This document shows positions 32,651-41,870 of a stretch of DNA of 64,000 bases, piece by piece. Position 1 is the first letter of the stretch. Every line of letters starts with the position of its first letter. The notes beneath the pieces were generated by a model that was not told the origin of the DNA, ran no database searches, and saw nothing but the letters and a program-made list of their open reading frames with translations. Source of the DNA: Henriciella algicola (GTDB lineage Bacteria; Pseudomonadota; Alphaproteobacteria; Caulobacterales; Hyphomonadaceae); the NCBI RefSeq assembly GCF_003576245.1, contig NZ_QWGA01000002.1, positions 1-64,000 on the forward strand, in the 5' to 3' direction. A program made the translations under genes and the position numbers.

Positions 32651-33625
32651 ATGGGCCTGCTGAATAACGGCATCTGGCAAGACAAATGGTACGACACTGA
32701 CAGCACGGGCGGACGCTTCGAGCGCCATGAGAGCCAGTTTCGCAACTGGATCACGCCTGATGGGTCCGCAGGTCCGGATGGCAAGGCGGGCTTCAAGGCG
32801 GAAGCTGGCCGGTATCACCTCTATGTCGCCTATGCCTGTCCGTGGGCGCACCGCGCGCTTGTCTTCCGCAAGCTCAAAGGCCTGGAGGACATGATCGACG
32901 TCTCCTACACGCACTGGTTCATGGGCGAGAATGGATGGACGTTCAAAGACGACCCGGACGGCATCGTTGGCGACAAGCTCTTCGGCTCTGACTTCATGTA
33001 TGAGATCTACCTGAAGGCAGACCCGCACTATACCGGGCGCGTCACCGTCCCGACGCTCTGGGACAAGCAGCAGAACACCATCGTCAGCAATGAGTCGGCC
33101 GACATCATCCGCATGTTCAACTCCGCTTTTGACGGCGTCGGTGCAGCCGATGGCGACTATTACCCGGCTGAGAAACAAGCCGAAATCGATGACATCAATG
33201 AACGCGTCTACCACACTGTAAACAATGGTGTTTACAAGGCCGGATTTGCGACCGCGCAGGACGCCTATGAAGAGGCTGTCTTTCCGTTGTTCGAGTCGCT
33301 GGACTGGCTGGACGAGAAGCTCGGCAAGTCACGCTTTCTGACCGGCGATACACCAACTGAGGCGGACTGGCGTCTCTGGACGACGCTTTACCGTTTCGAC
33401 CTCGTCTATCACGGTCACTTCAAGTGCAACATCCTGCGCCTCGTCGACTACTCCAATCTCTGGCCCTATGCGCGCGACCTCTATCAGTGGCCGGGTATCG
33501 CAGAGACGGTGAACCCGATGCATGCCCAGCGCCACTATTATGAGAGCCACGACATGGTGAACCCGACCCGTGTCGTTCCGGCCGGGCCGGACATCGACTG
33601 GGAGAAGCCGCACGGACGCGGCTGA
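32651..33625 (+). CDS. Glutathionyl-hydroquinone reductase (Xi-class GST)
   Basis: A 324-residue member of the Xi-class/ECM4 group that removes glutathione from glutathionyl-hydroquinones. The active-site motif CPWAHR (63-68, nucleophile Cys63) is followed by the characteristic VSYTHWFMGENGWTF segment and a C-terminal helical GST domain with NNGVYKAGFAT. Length is typical for the group. AGGAG lies 8 bases before the ATG. The physiological substrate could be chlorinated hydroquinones or quinone metabolites. Confidence 0.92.
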   Translation: MGLLNNGIWQDKWYDTDSTGGRFERHESQFRNWITPDGSAGPDGKAGFKAEAGRYHLYVAYACPWAHRALVFRKLKGLEDMIDVSYTHWFMGENGWTFKDDPDGIVGDKLFGSDFMYEIYLKADPHYTGRVTVPTLWDKQQNTIVSNESADIIRMFNSAFDGVGAADGDYYPAEKQAEIDDINERVYHTVNNGVYKAGFATAQDAYEEAVFPLFESLDWLDEKLGKSRFLTGDTPTEADWRLWTTLYRFDLVYHGHFKCNILRLVDYSNLWPYARDLYQWPGIAETVNPMHAQRHYYESHDMVNPTRVVPAGPDIDWEKPHGRG

Positions 33626-33698
33626 CCCGGCGTCCTGCTGGACAGGTCGAAGGGCAATCGCCACACTTCCGGGCATACAAAAACTCCGGGAGGTTCTC

Positions 33699-34646
33699 AT
33701 GAAATCGATCTGTCTGGCACTCGGTGCCGTTGCCCTGTCCGCCGCGCCGTCATTCGCGCAAGAGACCGCCTCGGAAGCGGACTGGTATCCATCTGAATAC
33801 GGTGCAGACGACCGCCTTGGCGCTGTCGCCAATCTCAGCGAAGAGAAAACGGCGGCCGCCGCCAGGCTAATCCAGACCGGCAAGACGTATGCGCTGGGTC
33901 AGATCACCAGCCGTGACACACCCGCCTATGCGCCGCGCCGCTACGATGTCTATGTCATGCAACCGTCTGACGGGTCGGGCACCCCACTCGGTGAGAACAA
34001 GGCAGTCGGCAATGACGACCTCGTCCAGACTTTCGTCGGTATCGGCAGCCAGATCGACGGCCTCGGCCATATGGGCATCGACCACCTCTACTATAATGGC
34101 GTGCACGTTTCAGAGTTCGTCACGCCAGCTGGCCTGACGCAGATGGGCACGCAGGACATCCCGCCCATCGTTACGCGCGGTATTCTTCTCGATATGACCG
34201 CCGTCTTCGGAGAAAGCCCGGTTCCTGATGGCACGGCGTTCAATCGCCCCGAAATCGAGCAAGCCGCCGAGCGCGCAGGCGTGACGATCGAGAAAGGCGA
34301 CGTCGTTCTCTTCCATACAGGTGCCATGGAGGCCCATGGCGATTCAACAGAACTGATGGCGACCCATCCCGGGCTTGGCGTTGAAGGCGCAACCTATCTT
34401 GCTGATCTTGGCGTGGTCGCAATCGGTGCTGATTCAACGGCGCTGGAGGCAATCCCGTTTGAGAACCCGGCGCGTCCGTTCGAAGTTCACCAGACCCTTC
34501 TGGCAAAGCGGGGCGTCTACATTCTCGAGAACATGGTGACGAGTGAACTGGCCGCAGATGGTGCGACCGAGTTCTTTTTCTCGCTCGGTATTCCGCGCCT
34601 CAATGGCACGGTTCAGGCCATCATCAACCCTGTCGCTATTCGCTAG
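33699..34646 (+). CDS. Secreted cyclase/kynurenine-formamidase-like hydrolase
   Basis: A 315-residue member of the cyclase family (PF04199-type), exported by a signal peptide MKSICLALGAVALSAAPSFA (cleavage after about residue 20). Metal-binding residues appear in GSQIDGLGHMGI (Asp and His of the usual HxGTHxDxPxH motif), and the family core runs VTRGILLDM, KGDVVLFHTGAM, GADSTALEAI. The HTGTH part of the motif is altered to IGSQID here. Kynurenine formamidase and amidohydrolase activities are known in the family; the substrate here is open. GGGAGG precedes the ATG at 33699, which rules out a longer frame. Confidence 0.85.
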   Translation: MKSICLALGAVALSAAPSFAQETASEADWYPSEYGADDRLGAVANLSEEKTAAAARLIQTGKTYALGQITSRDTPAYAPRRYDVYVMQPSDGSGTPLGENKAVGNDDLVQTFVGIGSQIDGLGHMGIDHLYYNGVHVSEFVTPAGLTQMGTQDIPPIVTRGILLDMTAVFGESPVPDGTAFNRPEIEQAAERAGVTIEKGDVVLFHTGAMEAHGDSTELMATHPGLGVEGATYLADLGVVAIGADSTALEAIPFENPARPFEVHQTLLAKRGVYILENMVTSELAADGATEFFFSLGIPRLNGTVQAIINPVAIR

Positions 34647-34667
34647 GCCATGAGGCAACGCATTGCG

Positions 34668-34710
34668 AAGTGTCGCCGCCATGACCCGAGATCATGGTCG
34701 GGCGGCACTT
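34668..34710 (+). repeat. Long imperfect inverted repeat upstream of the MFS genes
   Basis: AAGTGTCGCC-GCCATGA pairs with TCATGGTCGGGCGGCACTT with one mismatch and two bulged bases, 22 bases after the cyclase stop. No T run follows, so it may be a processing or regulatory hairpin rather than a terminator. Confidence 0.5.
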
Positions 34711-34778
34711 GCATGCACAGCTCAACTGCACGACAACAGGGATGAGTCGCCCGTAGAGAGGCGATATGGGAGGCATTT

Positions 34779-36293
34779 ATGAGCGATACGGCAGCGACCG
34801 CTGGCCAGGGCCACATCACCGGCTTCGGTACCAAGGGATACAGGTCATTCGTCCTGATCTCCCTCATGTTGGTCTACACGCTGAACTTTATTGACCGCAC
34901 GCTCATTACGGTCGTCGCCCAGCCGATCATCAACGAATTCAACCTGTCTGACACGCAGTGGGGGCTCCTGTCAGGCCCTCCATTCGCGCTCTTCTACGCG
35001 CTGATGGGCATCCCGATTGCCATGTGGGCTGACCGGGCGAACCGGGTGATGATCATCTCGCTCTGTATCGTCGTCTGGTCGGTCATGACAGCTCTTTGCG
35101 GGATTGCATCAGGCTTTATCTGGCTGCTTGTTTTCCGCGTCGGCGTCGCCGTCGGTGAGGCCGGGTGTACGCCGCCAGCCAACTCTATCATCACCGATTA
35201 CTATCCGCCCAAAAGCCGCGCTGGAGCGCTCGGCATCTATTCGATGGGCGTGACCATTGGCGGTGTGCTGGCCCAGCTATTCGGCGGCACGATTGCTGGC
35301 ATCCAGGGTGAAGACTTTGGCGCCTGGCTCGGGTCTCTGGGTCTCGGCGGCCTTTTCTCCGGTATTGATTGGTCGACCGTTGGCGGATGGCGCATTGCTT
35401 TTGTTGTTGTCGGCTTGCCAGGCGTCCTGATCGCAATCCTGCTCTTCTTCACGATCAAGGAGCCACCGCGTGGCTATTCCGACCCGCCAACCGAGGTCGA
35501 CACCACAAAGAAAGTCGGCTTCTTCGACGCGTTCCGCGAGTTTTCTCCAAAGCCAACCTTCTGGTGGCTGTCGATGGGCGCGGCTCTCGTTGCCTTTGTC
35601 GGATATGGCCTGATCAGCTTTCAGGCGCCATTCTTCCAGCGCGTACACGGCATCGGCGTGCGAGATGCAGCGGTACTCTACGGCGCCCCGCTCGCTGCTG
35701 TGGCCGCTGGCGGTACCTTCCTCGGCGGCTTCCTTTCCGAGAAGCTCGAAGGCCGGTTCCCGAGCGCGGCAGCCTGGGTCCCGGGGGTCGGTCTCCTCAT
35801 CTCCGTGCCAACTTATGTCGGGGCATTCTTTGCGCCGACAATCGGCTTGGCATTTGCCCTATGGATCGTCGCGGCAATCGCGCACTACGCCTATCTCGGC
35901 GCGCAATACACTGTCGGCACCGGTATCGTGAGCCCGAAATCGCGCGCGACGACGATCTCGGTCCTGCTCCTCATTGTGAGCCTGATCGGCAACGGTATTG
36001 GCCCGCTCTTCGTGGGCGCCATGTCCGACTTCTTCATGTCGGGCCAGATCGCAGCGGCAGGCCTTGCTGACGCAGCCGCCGATTTCAATCCGCGCCTCTG
36101 TGGCACTGATCCCGCTTCGCTCGGTGAGAACGGCCCCGCTCTCTGTCAGGCCTATGCGGACGGTCTTCGCTATTCGATGGCCGCCACGGCGTGCTTCATG
36201 GCGCTAGCCGCCGTTTGTTACTTCATGGCCGCGCGCTATTTCGGACGCGACCGCTACAATCCGGTGGTGCCAGCCGCGGGCATGCATACCTGA
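34779..36293 (+). CDS. MFS transporter, first of a tandem pair
   Basis: A 504-residue major facilitator superfamily permease with about 12 transmembrane helices. Family signatures include NFIDRTLITV in the first helix and the loop 2-3 motif GIPIAMWADRANR (usual GxxxDRxGR), and RVGVAVGEAGCTPPANSIIT in helix 4, a pattern of the spinster-type/oxalate-like group. Substrate unknown. Large insert DFGAWLGSLGLGG around 185. It is 56 % or so similar by eye to the next gene, with the same start (FGTKGYRSFVL), so the two are a tandem duplication. Confidence 0.87.
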   Translation: MSDTAATAGQGHITGFGTKGYRSFVLISLMLVYTLNFIDRTLITVVAQPIINEFNLSDTQWGLLSGPPFALFYALMGIPIAMWADRANRVMIISLCIVVWSVMTALCGIASGFIWLLVFRVGVAVGEAGCTPPANSIITDYYPPKSRAGALGIYSMGVTIGGVLAQLFGGTIAGIQGEDFGAWLGSLGLGGLFSGIDWSTVGGWRIAFVVVGLPGVLIAILLFFTIKEPPRGYSDPPTEVDTTKKVGFFDAFREFSPKPTFWWLSMGAALVAFVGYGLISFQAPFFQRVHGIGVRDAAVLYGAPLAAVAAGGTFLGGFLSEKLEGRFPSAAAWVPGVGLLISVPTYVGAFFAPTIGLAFALWIVAAIAHYAYLGAQYTVGTGIVSPKSRATTISVLLLIVSLIGNGIGPLFVGAMSDFFMSGQIAAAGLADAAADFNPRLCGTDPASLGENGPALCQAYADGLRYSMAATACFMALAAVCYFMAARYFGRDRYNPVVPAAGMHT

Positions 36294-36309
36294 TACGAGC
36301 ATCATCATT

Positions 36310-36339
36310 CGGGCCGCCTGACCTCAGGGAGGCGGCCCG
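36310..36339 (+). terminator. GC-rich hairpin after the first MFS gene
   Basis: CGGGCCGCCT (36310-36319) and AGGCGGCCCG (36330-36339) form a perfect 10-bp stem 16 bases past the stop; no T run, so termination is likely only partial. Confidence 0.5.
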
Positions 36340-36484
36340 GAAAATGCTTCACCTGTGAAATTTCTTCAGCGACTCCACCGAATTCTCTGGAATCCGGACG
36401 CCCATTTTGCTTTTGTGGCGGGAATCGAGAGCAGGCCTGCCCAATCCGATATCCGGGCAGAGTTTAGCGATGAGGGAGAGATAC

Positions 36485-37969
36485 ATGTCGACAGTCGACC
36501 AAGCGGCCAGCGCCGTTAGTGCACCGAATTCTGGTTTTGGCACAAAGGGTTACCGATCCTTTGTTCTTGGCTCGCTGCTGCTCGTCTACGTATTCAACTT
36601 CATCGACCGCTCGATCATCAACATCCTGACAGAGCCGATCAAGGCATCCTTCGGGGTCGAAGACTGGCAGATGGGCCTGCTGGGCGGCCCGGCCTTCGCG
36701 ATCCTCTATACCATGCTTGGTATTCCAATCGCCCGCTTCGCCGAGCGCTTCCACCGGGTCTGGATTATCGCAGTCGCCGTTTTCGTCTGGAGCTTGATGA
36801 CCGCGCTCTGCGGTGTCGCTACGTCATTCCTGGTGCTTTTCCTTTTCCGCGTCGGCGTCAGTGTCGGTGAAGCGGGTTGTACCCCGCCCGCACAGTCGCT
36901 GATCGCAGACTATTTTGTGCCCAAGAGCCGCGCGACCGCGGTGTCCATCTACGCGCTCGGCGTGCCACTCGGCGGCATGTTCGCCGCTGTCTTTGCCGGC
37001 TTCATTGTCGGCAATCTCGATGGCCCATCGCTCGCCGCGCTGTTCGAGGCCTGGGGCTGGAACTGGATGCTTGGCCTTCTCGACTGGCAAGCCGTGGAAG
37101 GCTGGCGCGTTGCGTTCATCCTCGTGGGCATTCCGGGGATCATACTCGCCTTTGTCGTCAAGCTGACCATCCAGGAGCCACCACGCGGTTATACCGACCC
37201 GCCATCGGCCCAGAAGCTGGAAAAAGCCAGCATGAAGGACGTTTTCAAGATCCTGTCTGGCAAGCCAACCTTCTGGCATATCGTGGCCGGTGCAACGGTG
37301 GCGTCTTTCGTCGGCTATGGCGTTGCCCAGTTCACCACATCATTCCTCGTCCGCACGCATGGCCTCAGCCTTGAGACGGCAGCGATCCTGTTCGGTGTCA
37401 TCATTGGCCTGATGGCAGCGCTCGGCGTGTTCCTGTCGGGTTACCTTGCTGACCAGATGGCGGCCCGTCACCCTCGCGCGCTCTGCTGGATGCCTGCGCT
37501 CGGCATGGGCGCATCTGTCCCGCTCTATGCGCTTGGCTATCTTGCGCCGACTGTGTGGCTCGCCCTGCCGCCGCTTATGGCTGCGGCGACGCTTCACTAC
37601 TTCTATCTCGGCCCGATGTACGCCATCGTTGGCGGCGTTGTAGACAGCCGCATGCGCGCGACATCCGTTGCGGTTACCCTCTTTATCGTGAACCTGCTTG
37701 GTTATGGTCTTGGACCACCGCTCATCGGTATCCTGTCGACCTTCCTGAAAAGCGTGTTCCTGTCTGGCAATGATCTCGGCATGACGCTCGAGACCTGTAA
37801 GGTGGTTGCAGACCTGACCGCCGACGCCGCCGCAACATGCGCTAGCGCCAACAGCGAAGGCCTGCGCTGGTCGATCATCGCCTTCTGTTCGCTCTATGCC
37901 TGGGCAGCAGTTCATTATCTTCTGGCTGGCCGCACGCTGATGCGTGACATGATGCCGAAGGAACTCTAG
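36485..37969 (+). CDS. MFS transporter, second of a tandem pair
   Basis: A 494-residue MFS permease, paralogous to the upstream gene: shared start FGTKGYRSFVLGSLLLVYVF, NFIDRSIINI in helix 1, GIPIARFAERFHR in loop 2-3, and VGEAGCTPPAQSLIADYF in helix 4. Divergence is greatest in the central loop and C-terminus. ATG 36485 with GGGAGAG upstream is preferred over an earlier in-frame codon. Substrate unknown. Only 10 bases precede thrB, so the two may be co-transcribed. Confidence 0.86.
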   Translation: MSTVDQAASAVSAPNSGFGTKGYRSFVLGSLLLVYVFNFIDRSIINILTEPIKASFGVEDWQMGLLGGPAFAILYTMLGIPIARFAERFHRVWIIAVAVFVWSLMTALCGVATSFLVLFLFRVGVSVGEAGCTPPAQSLIADYFVPKSRATAVSIYALGVPLGGMFAAVFAGFIVGNLDGPSLAALFEAWGWNWMLGLLDWQAVEGWRVAFILVGIPGIILAFVVKLTIQEPPRGYTDPPSAQKLEKASMKDVFKILSGKPTFWHIVAGATVASFVGYGVAQFTTSFLVRTHGLSLETAAILFGVIIGLMAALGVFLSGYLADQMAARHPRALCWMPALGMGASVPLYALGYLAPTVWLALPPLMAAATLHYFYLGPMYAIVGGVVDSRMRATSVAVTLFIVNLLGYGLGPPLIGILSTFLKSVFLSGNDLGMTLETCKVVADLTADAAATCASANSEGLRWSIIAFCSLYAWAAVHYLLAGRTLMRDMMPKEL

Positions 37970-37979
37970 CCGACCTGAT

Positions 37980-38945
37980 ATGGCGGTATACACCCAGGTC
38001 TCCGACGATGCGCTTGAGGCTTTCCTGGACGGCTACGACATTGGCCGCCCAAGAAGCTTCAAGGGTATCGCGGAAGGGGTAGAAAACTCCAACTACTATC
38101 TCGAGACAGATCAGGGCCGGTTCATCCTGACCCTGTTTGAGCGTAGGGCGGACCCAAAGGATCTGCCCTATTTCGTTGCCCTGAAGCAGCACCTCGCCGC
38201 GCGCGGCTTTCCATGCCCGGCACCCGTGCCTGCCAGCGATGGCGAGCCGCTTCAGACGCTAGAGGGGCGCCCTGCCCTCATCGTTACCTTCCTCGATGGC
38301 CTGTCGCCCAAACGCCCCAATGCCGCGCAATGCCGGTCCATGGGCGAAGCGCTTGCGCGCATGCATGCTGCGCTCGCTGACTTCGATCAGGTGCGCGAAA
38401 ACGCACTTGGCCCCGCAAGCTGGCCGCTTCTATGGGAAGGCCGCAGCCAGACCGCCGAAGAGCTACAGCCCGGTCTCGCAGCGCTGATAGAGGATGACTT
38501 GGCAGAGACGGCAAAGGCCCGCCCGCAGAGCCCGCATCTGCCGCGCGGGACGATCCATGCCGACCTCTTTCCGGACAACGCCTTCTTCCTCGACGACAAA
38601 TTCTCCGGTGCCATCGACTTCTATTTCGCGTGTACTGATGCCCTCGCTTACGATCTGGCGGTCTGCCTCAACTCATGGGCTTTCGAGGATGGACGCGAGT
38701 ATAATTACTCCAAGGGCGCCGCGATGATTGCAGGCTATGAAAGCGTCCGCCCGCTGAAGGAAGCAGAGCGCACCGTCCTTCCGCTTCTTTGCCGGGGTGC
38801 AGCGCTTCGCTTCTTCATGACGCGCCTTGTCGACTGGACCGACACGCCCGCCGACGCGCTGGTGCGCCCCAAAAACCCGCTCGAATATGCCGACCGGCTC
38901 GCCTTTCACCGCCAAGCCAAATCAGTCACCGATTATGGCGGCTAG
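37980..38945 (+). CDS. thrB: Homoserine kinase (APH-type ThrB)
   Basis: Phosphorylates homoserine in threonine biosynthesis; cytoplasmic. The 321-residue protein is of the aminoglycoside-phosphotransferase-fold type: GVENSNYYLETDQGRFILTL (33-52, nucleotide-binding sheet), the catalytic loop GTIHADLFPDN (about 189-199) and IDFYF (Mg-binding Asp). This form is usual in alphaproteobacteria. Normally followed closely by rnhA; here two extra genes and about 1.3 kb lie between them. Confidence 0.93.
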   Translation: MAVYTQVSDDALEAFLDGYDIGRPRSFKGIAEGVENSNYYLETDQGRFILTLFERRADPKDLPYFVALKQHLAARGFPCPAPVPASDGEPLQTLEGRPALIVTFLDGLSPKRPNAAQCRSMGEALARMHAALADFDQVRENALGPASWPLLWEGRSQTAEELQPGLAALIEDDLAETAKARPQSPHLPRGTIHADLFPDNAFFLDDKFSGAIDFYFACTDALAYDLAVCLNSWAFEDGREYNYSKGAAMIAGYESVRPLKEAERTVLPLLCRGAALRFFMTRLVDWTDTPADALVRPKNPLEYADRLAFHRQAKSVTDYGG

Positions 38946-39033
38946 GCAAATTGCCCCGCCGCCGGCCTGATTTCGCCGTGCTCTGCGATAATCGTGGCTT
39001 ATGGTGATTTAGGACAGCTAGGGGGAACGTTGA

Positions 39034-39618
39034 ATGGCGAGTTTTGGGCCGAATGGCGCGGTGGTTCGCGAGGCGGATGAAGCGAATGTCCGAGACTATA
39101 GCACGGCCGCGCCGACCAGGATCAAGCGCGTCCTTTTAGGCGTCTTTCTATGTGGGATTGCCGCGAGCCTCCTCGTTGCGCTGATCGCAGGTATCTCTCT
39201 CTTCGGGATCACTATTGTGACCGAGATTTCTGGATCGACGACCTATGGCATGTCCTCAGGAGACGGCTTTCTCGCCGGCGCATTTCTCAGCCTCGCATTC
39301 TGTAGCCTCAACTGGTTCTTTTTCTACATCGTCGTCCCGGTCACGTGGATTGTTCTTGCGTTCTCCGTAGGCCGGTTTCCGAGGCGAGGGATTGGGCGGC
39401 CAGCCGCCTATCTGCGATGGAGCGCAATATGGGGCGCCGTACTGGCGGGCGGCATCTCCAGCCTGTTCACGCTCAACATCTCGCTCACTGCCTGGCTGGG
39501 CGCATTGATCACTGGAGGCAGCGTTGGTGCACTCGCCGGTATCATTTGCGGGTGGTTGTTCATTGCAATCGTCCGGCCCGCGCGCCAGCTTGCTGACAAG
39601 ACAGCGGATGTATTCTAG
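39034..39618 (+). CDS. Unknown four-helix membrane protein
   Basis: A 194-residue protein: 30 hydrophilic residues, then about four to five membrane helices (about 31-58, 74-92, 96-110, 127-144, 151-175). I recognise no family. GGGGGAA precedes the ATG. It lies between thrB and rnhA, interrupting a pair usually adjacent. Base composition is a little lower in G+C than the surroundings but not as low as the next gene. No helper genes suggest a function. Confidence 0.65.
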   Translation: MASFGPNGAVVREADEANVRDYSTAAPTRIKRVLLGVFLCGIAASLLVALIAGISLFGITIVTEISGSTTYGMSSGDGFLAGAFLSLAFCSLNWFFFYIVVPVTWIVLAFSVGRFPRRGIGRPAAYLRWSAIWGAVLAGGISSLFTLNISLTAWLGALITGGSVGALAGIICGWLFIAIVRPARQLADKTADVF

Positions 39619-39639
39619 CGCGGTCGCCGGCAGGCAAGC

Positions 39640-40200
39640 GAAACTTGGTCTTTCGATGCGCTTATTATCTTAGGTTGACTGAGCAATTTCTTTAACATTA
39701 AGTAGCGTTACCAACCCTCAGGATGAGGAGAAGAAATTCATGCGGTTTTGTGTTGCAGGTATCGTGAGTATTTTTATATCCACCGGATTGTTTGCTAATG
39801 CTCAAGCGACTTGTTTTGGACCTGCGTGTCCGCCTTCGGAATCCGACGGAATTGGCGGAGAAGGTTTTTTCGAGACATACCGAGATTATTGGCCAATGGA
39901 CTTGTATCAAGCGCAGACACAATGGTCGCTTACGCAAACAACGTCGTTTCAAACACGAGAGCAATGTGTGGAAGACTGCAAACAGGCTTACCTAGATGAT
40001 CTTGAAATTTGCCGAAATACACACGGCGTGCCGACACCCAACGAGGATCCGGGAATCTCTCAATCTAGGATCAATTGTGCTGATGCGATGCGTCAGCGAG
40101 AAATTCAATGTATCAGTCCCGCCTCGTTGTTAAATTGCCCTGTAAGTTAAGGGATCGGTGCAGCAATAGGGCGTTCTGCATTTAAGGAGTTGCATGGGGT
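39640..40200. other. Low-G+C segment between thrB and rnhA
   Basis: The stretch is clearly richer in A and T than its surroundings (for example the 60 bases from 39661 and the coding sequence from 39740). It contains one gene and no transposase, integrase or inverted repeat that would explain its arrival. Transfer is inferred from composition only. Confidence 0.6.
39740..40150 (+). CDS. Low-G+C gene for a Cys-rich secreted protein
   Basis: A 136-residue protein, no family recognised. Signal peptide MRFCVAGIVSIFISTGLFAN with cleavage after AQA (about residue 23); the mature part holds eight cysteines (TCFGPAC, EQCVEDC, EICRN, NCADA, QCISP, LNCPVS), an even number consistent with four disulfides in the periplasm or outside. 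GAGGAG precedes the ATG. Codon use and G+C differ from neighbours, suggesting recent acquisition. Function unknown. Confidence 0.68.
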   Translation: MRFCVAGIVSIFISTGLFANAQATCFGPACPPSESDGIGGEGFFETYRDYWPMDLYQAQTQWSLTQTTSFQTREQCVEDCKQAYLDDLEICRNTHGVPTPNEDPGISQSRINCADAMRQREIQCISPASLLNCPVS

Positions 40201-40249
40201 TGCAGCCTCATCTTGACGGATCTGAACCGTTGAGGGTACCGCGTACCGG

Positions 40250-40702
40250 ATGTCGAAGCTCGTTGAAATCTGGACAGACGGTGCCTGCAGCGGCAATCCC
40301 GGCCCCGGCGGCTGGGGCGCACTGCTCAAATCTGGCGGCCATGAAAAAGAGCTGATGGGCGGCGAATATGAGACCACCAATAACCGGATGGAGCTCATGG
40401 CCGCGATCGAAGGGCTCAACGCGCTGAAGCGTCCGTCCAAGGTCCGCCTGCACACTGATTCGACCTATGTGAAAGATGGCCTGACCAAGTGGATCCATGG
40501 CTGGAAGCGCAACGGCTGGAAGACGGCATCGAAAAAGCCCGTCAAGAACAAGGACCTCTGGCAGGCTCTTGAGACAGCCTGCAAGCCTCACGACATTGAA
40601 TGGATCTGGGTAAAGGGGCACGCTGGCGACGAAGGTAATGAACGCGCCGATGAGCTGGCCCGCCTCGCCGCACGCCAGAAGAAAGACGCCTCAGCGCTCT
40701 AA
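40250..40702 (+). CDS. rnhA: Ribonuclease HI
   Basis: Cleaves RNA in RNA-DNA hybrids. The 150-residue protein has the complete catalytic set: Asp10 ([11 protein letters not shown]), Glu48 (NNRMEL), Asp70 (HTDSTYV), His124 (KGHAGDEGN) and Asp134 (ERADELA). Length matches bacterial RNase HI. Usually next to thrB in alphaproteobacteria; here separated by 1.3 kb. Converges with the nitronate monooxygenase-family gene across a terminator. Confidence 0.96.
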   Translation: MSKLVEIWTDGACSGNPGPGGWGALLKSGGHEKELMGGEYETTNNRMELMAAIEGLNALKRPSKVRLHTDSTYVKDGLTKWIHGWKRNGWKTASKKPVKNKDLWQALETACKPHDIEWIWVKGHAGDEGNERADELARLAARQKKDASAL

Positions 40703-40719
40703 GGCTCCCCCCAAAAAAA

Positions 40720-40748
40720 GAGGCGGCACCGATTGTCGGCACCGCCTC
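40720..40748 (-). terminator. Intrinsic terminator of the nitronate monooxygenase gene
   Basis: GAGGCGG-CA-CCGA-TTG-TCGG-CA-CCGCCTC forms a symmetric two-part stem; on the minus strand it is followed by a run of seven T. The plus strand, serving rnhA, lacks the T run. Confidence 0.85.
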
Positions 40749-40771
40749 CCATCTATTAGCTGTCAGCTCGA

Positions 40772-41767
40772 TCAGGCGTTGGCCGACGCCTTCGTGCCGA
40801 GGAAGCCGCGAAGGCGGTCCTCGATGATGTCGTGAGCCTCTTTCATGATCCGGTCGATCAGCTCCTTACAGGTTGGGATGTCGTAGATCAGGCCCGCAAC
40901 CATGCCGCATGACCAGGCGCCAGCATCCATCTCGCCTTCCTTCATGATCTTCGGATAGACGCCAGCGACTTCCTCGATGATGTCCTCGAACTTGATGTCG
41001 GAGCCGAGGCGCTGTTCCTTCTCGAGAAGGCGCTCAACGCCGGCATTGTTCAGCACGCGCTCTGTGTTACGCAGAGGGCGCATGACGAGGCGGGTGTCGA
41101 GCTCGGTCGCAGCGACGATGGCCTGCTTCACATTCTCATGCACAGGCGCTTCTTTCGTCGCGATGAAGCGAGTGCCCATATTCATGCCTTGCGCGCCCAT
41201 GGCGAGCGAGGCAACCAGTGAGCGGCCGTCAGCCTGACCACCGGACGAGACGAATGGAATCTCCAGTTCATCGGCAGCGCGCGGCAGGAGGATCATGTTC
41301 GGCACATCGTCTTCACCGGGGTGGCCGCCGCACTCGAAACCGTCAACGGAGACAGCGTCACAGCCGATCGACTGCGCCTTCAGCGCGTGGCGAACAGCGG
41401 TACATTTGTGGATGACCTTGATGCCATTGTCCTTGAGGATCGGCAGGACCTGCGCCGGGTTGTTGCCCGCCGTCTCGACCGCTTTCACGCCGCCTTCGAT
41501 GATGGCCTTGATATAGCCAGGATAATCCGGCGGGTTCACCGATGGCAGGAAGGTGAGGTTCACGCCGAACGGCTTGTCGGTCATGTCCTTGCAGCGCGCG
41601 ATCTCATTGGCGAGATCGGCAGGCGTTTTCTGCGTCAGCGCCGTGATGATGCCGAGGCCGCCGGCATTGGACACGGCCGCAGCCATCTCGGCGAAACCGA
41701 CATAGTGCATACCGCCCTGGATGATGGGATGTTCGATGCCGAACATTTCGGTGATCGCTGTCTTCAT
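40772..41767 (-). CDS. Nitronate monooxygenase family flavoprotein
   Basis: A 331-residue FMN-dependent TIM-barrel enzyme of the 2-nitropropane dioxygenase/nitronate monooxygenase group. Starts MKTAITEMFGIEHPIIQGGM, then VSNAGGLGIITA, GFECGGHPGEDD (FMN phosphate region and the conserved His) and FVSSGGQADGRSLVASLAMG. Class I enzymes oxidise nitronates; enoyl-ACP-reductase-type relatives (FabK) share the fold, but the HPGEDD variant fits the NMO group. Monocistronic with its own terminator. Confidence 0.88.
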   Translation of the reverse strand: MKTAITEMFGIEHPIIQGGMHYVGFAEMAAAVSNAGGLGIITALTQKTPADLANEIARCKDMTDKPFGVNLTFLPSVNPPDYPGYIKAIIEGGVKAVETAGNNPAQVLPILKDNGIKVIHKCTAVRHALKAQSIGCDAVSVDGFECGGHPGEDDVPNMILLPRAADELEIPFVSSGGQADGRSLVASLAMGAQGMNMGTRFIATKEAPVHENVKQAIVAATELDTRLVMRPLRNTERVLNNAGVERLLEKEQRLGSDIKFEDIIEEVAGVYPKIMKEGEMDAGAWSCGMVAGLIYDIPTCKELIDRIMKEAHDIIEDRLRGFLGTKASANA

Positions 41768-41870
41768 TGAATTTATCCTCCGGCAAAATCAGTTGGGCGC
41801 AACTTGCCAAAGAAGCACCGACCGCGGCAAGCCTGCCGACGGGGAAAGACGCTGATGAGTGCGATTATCT

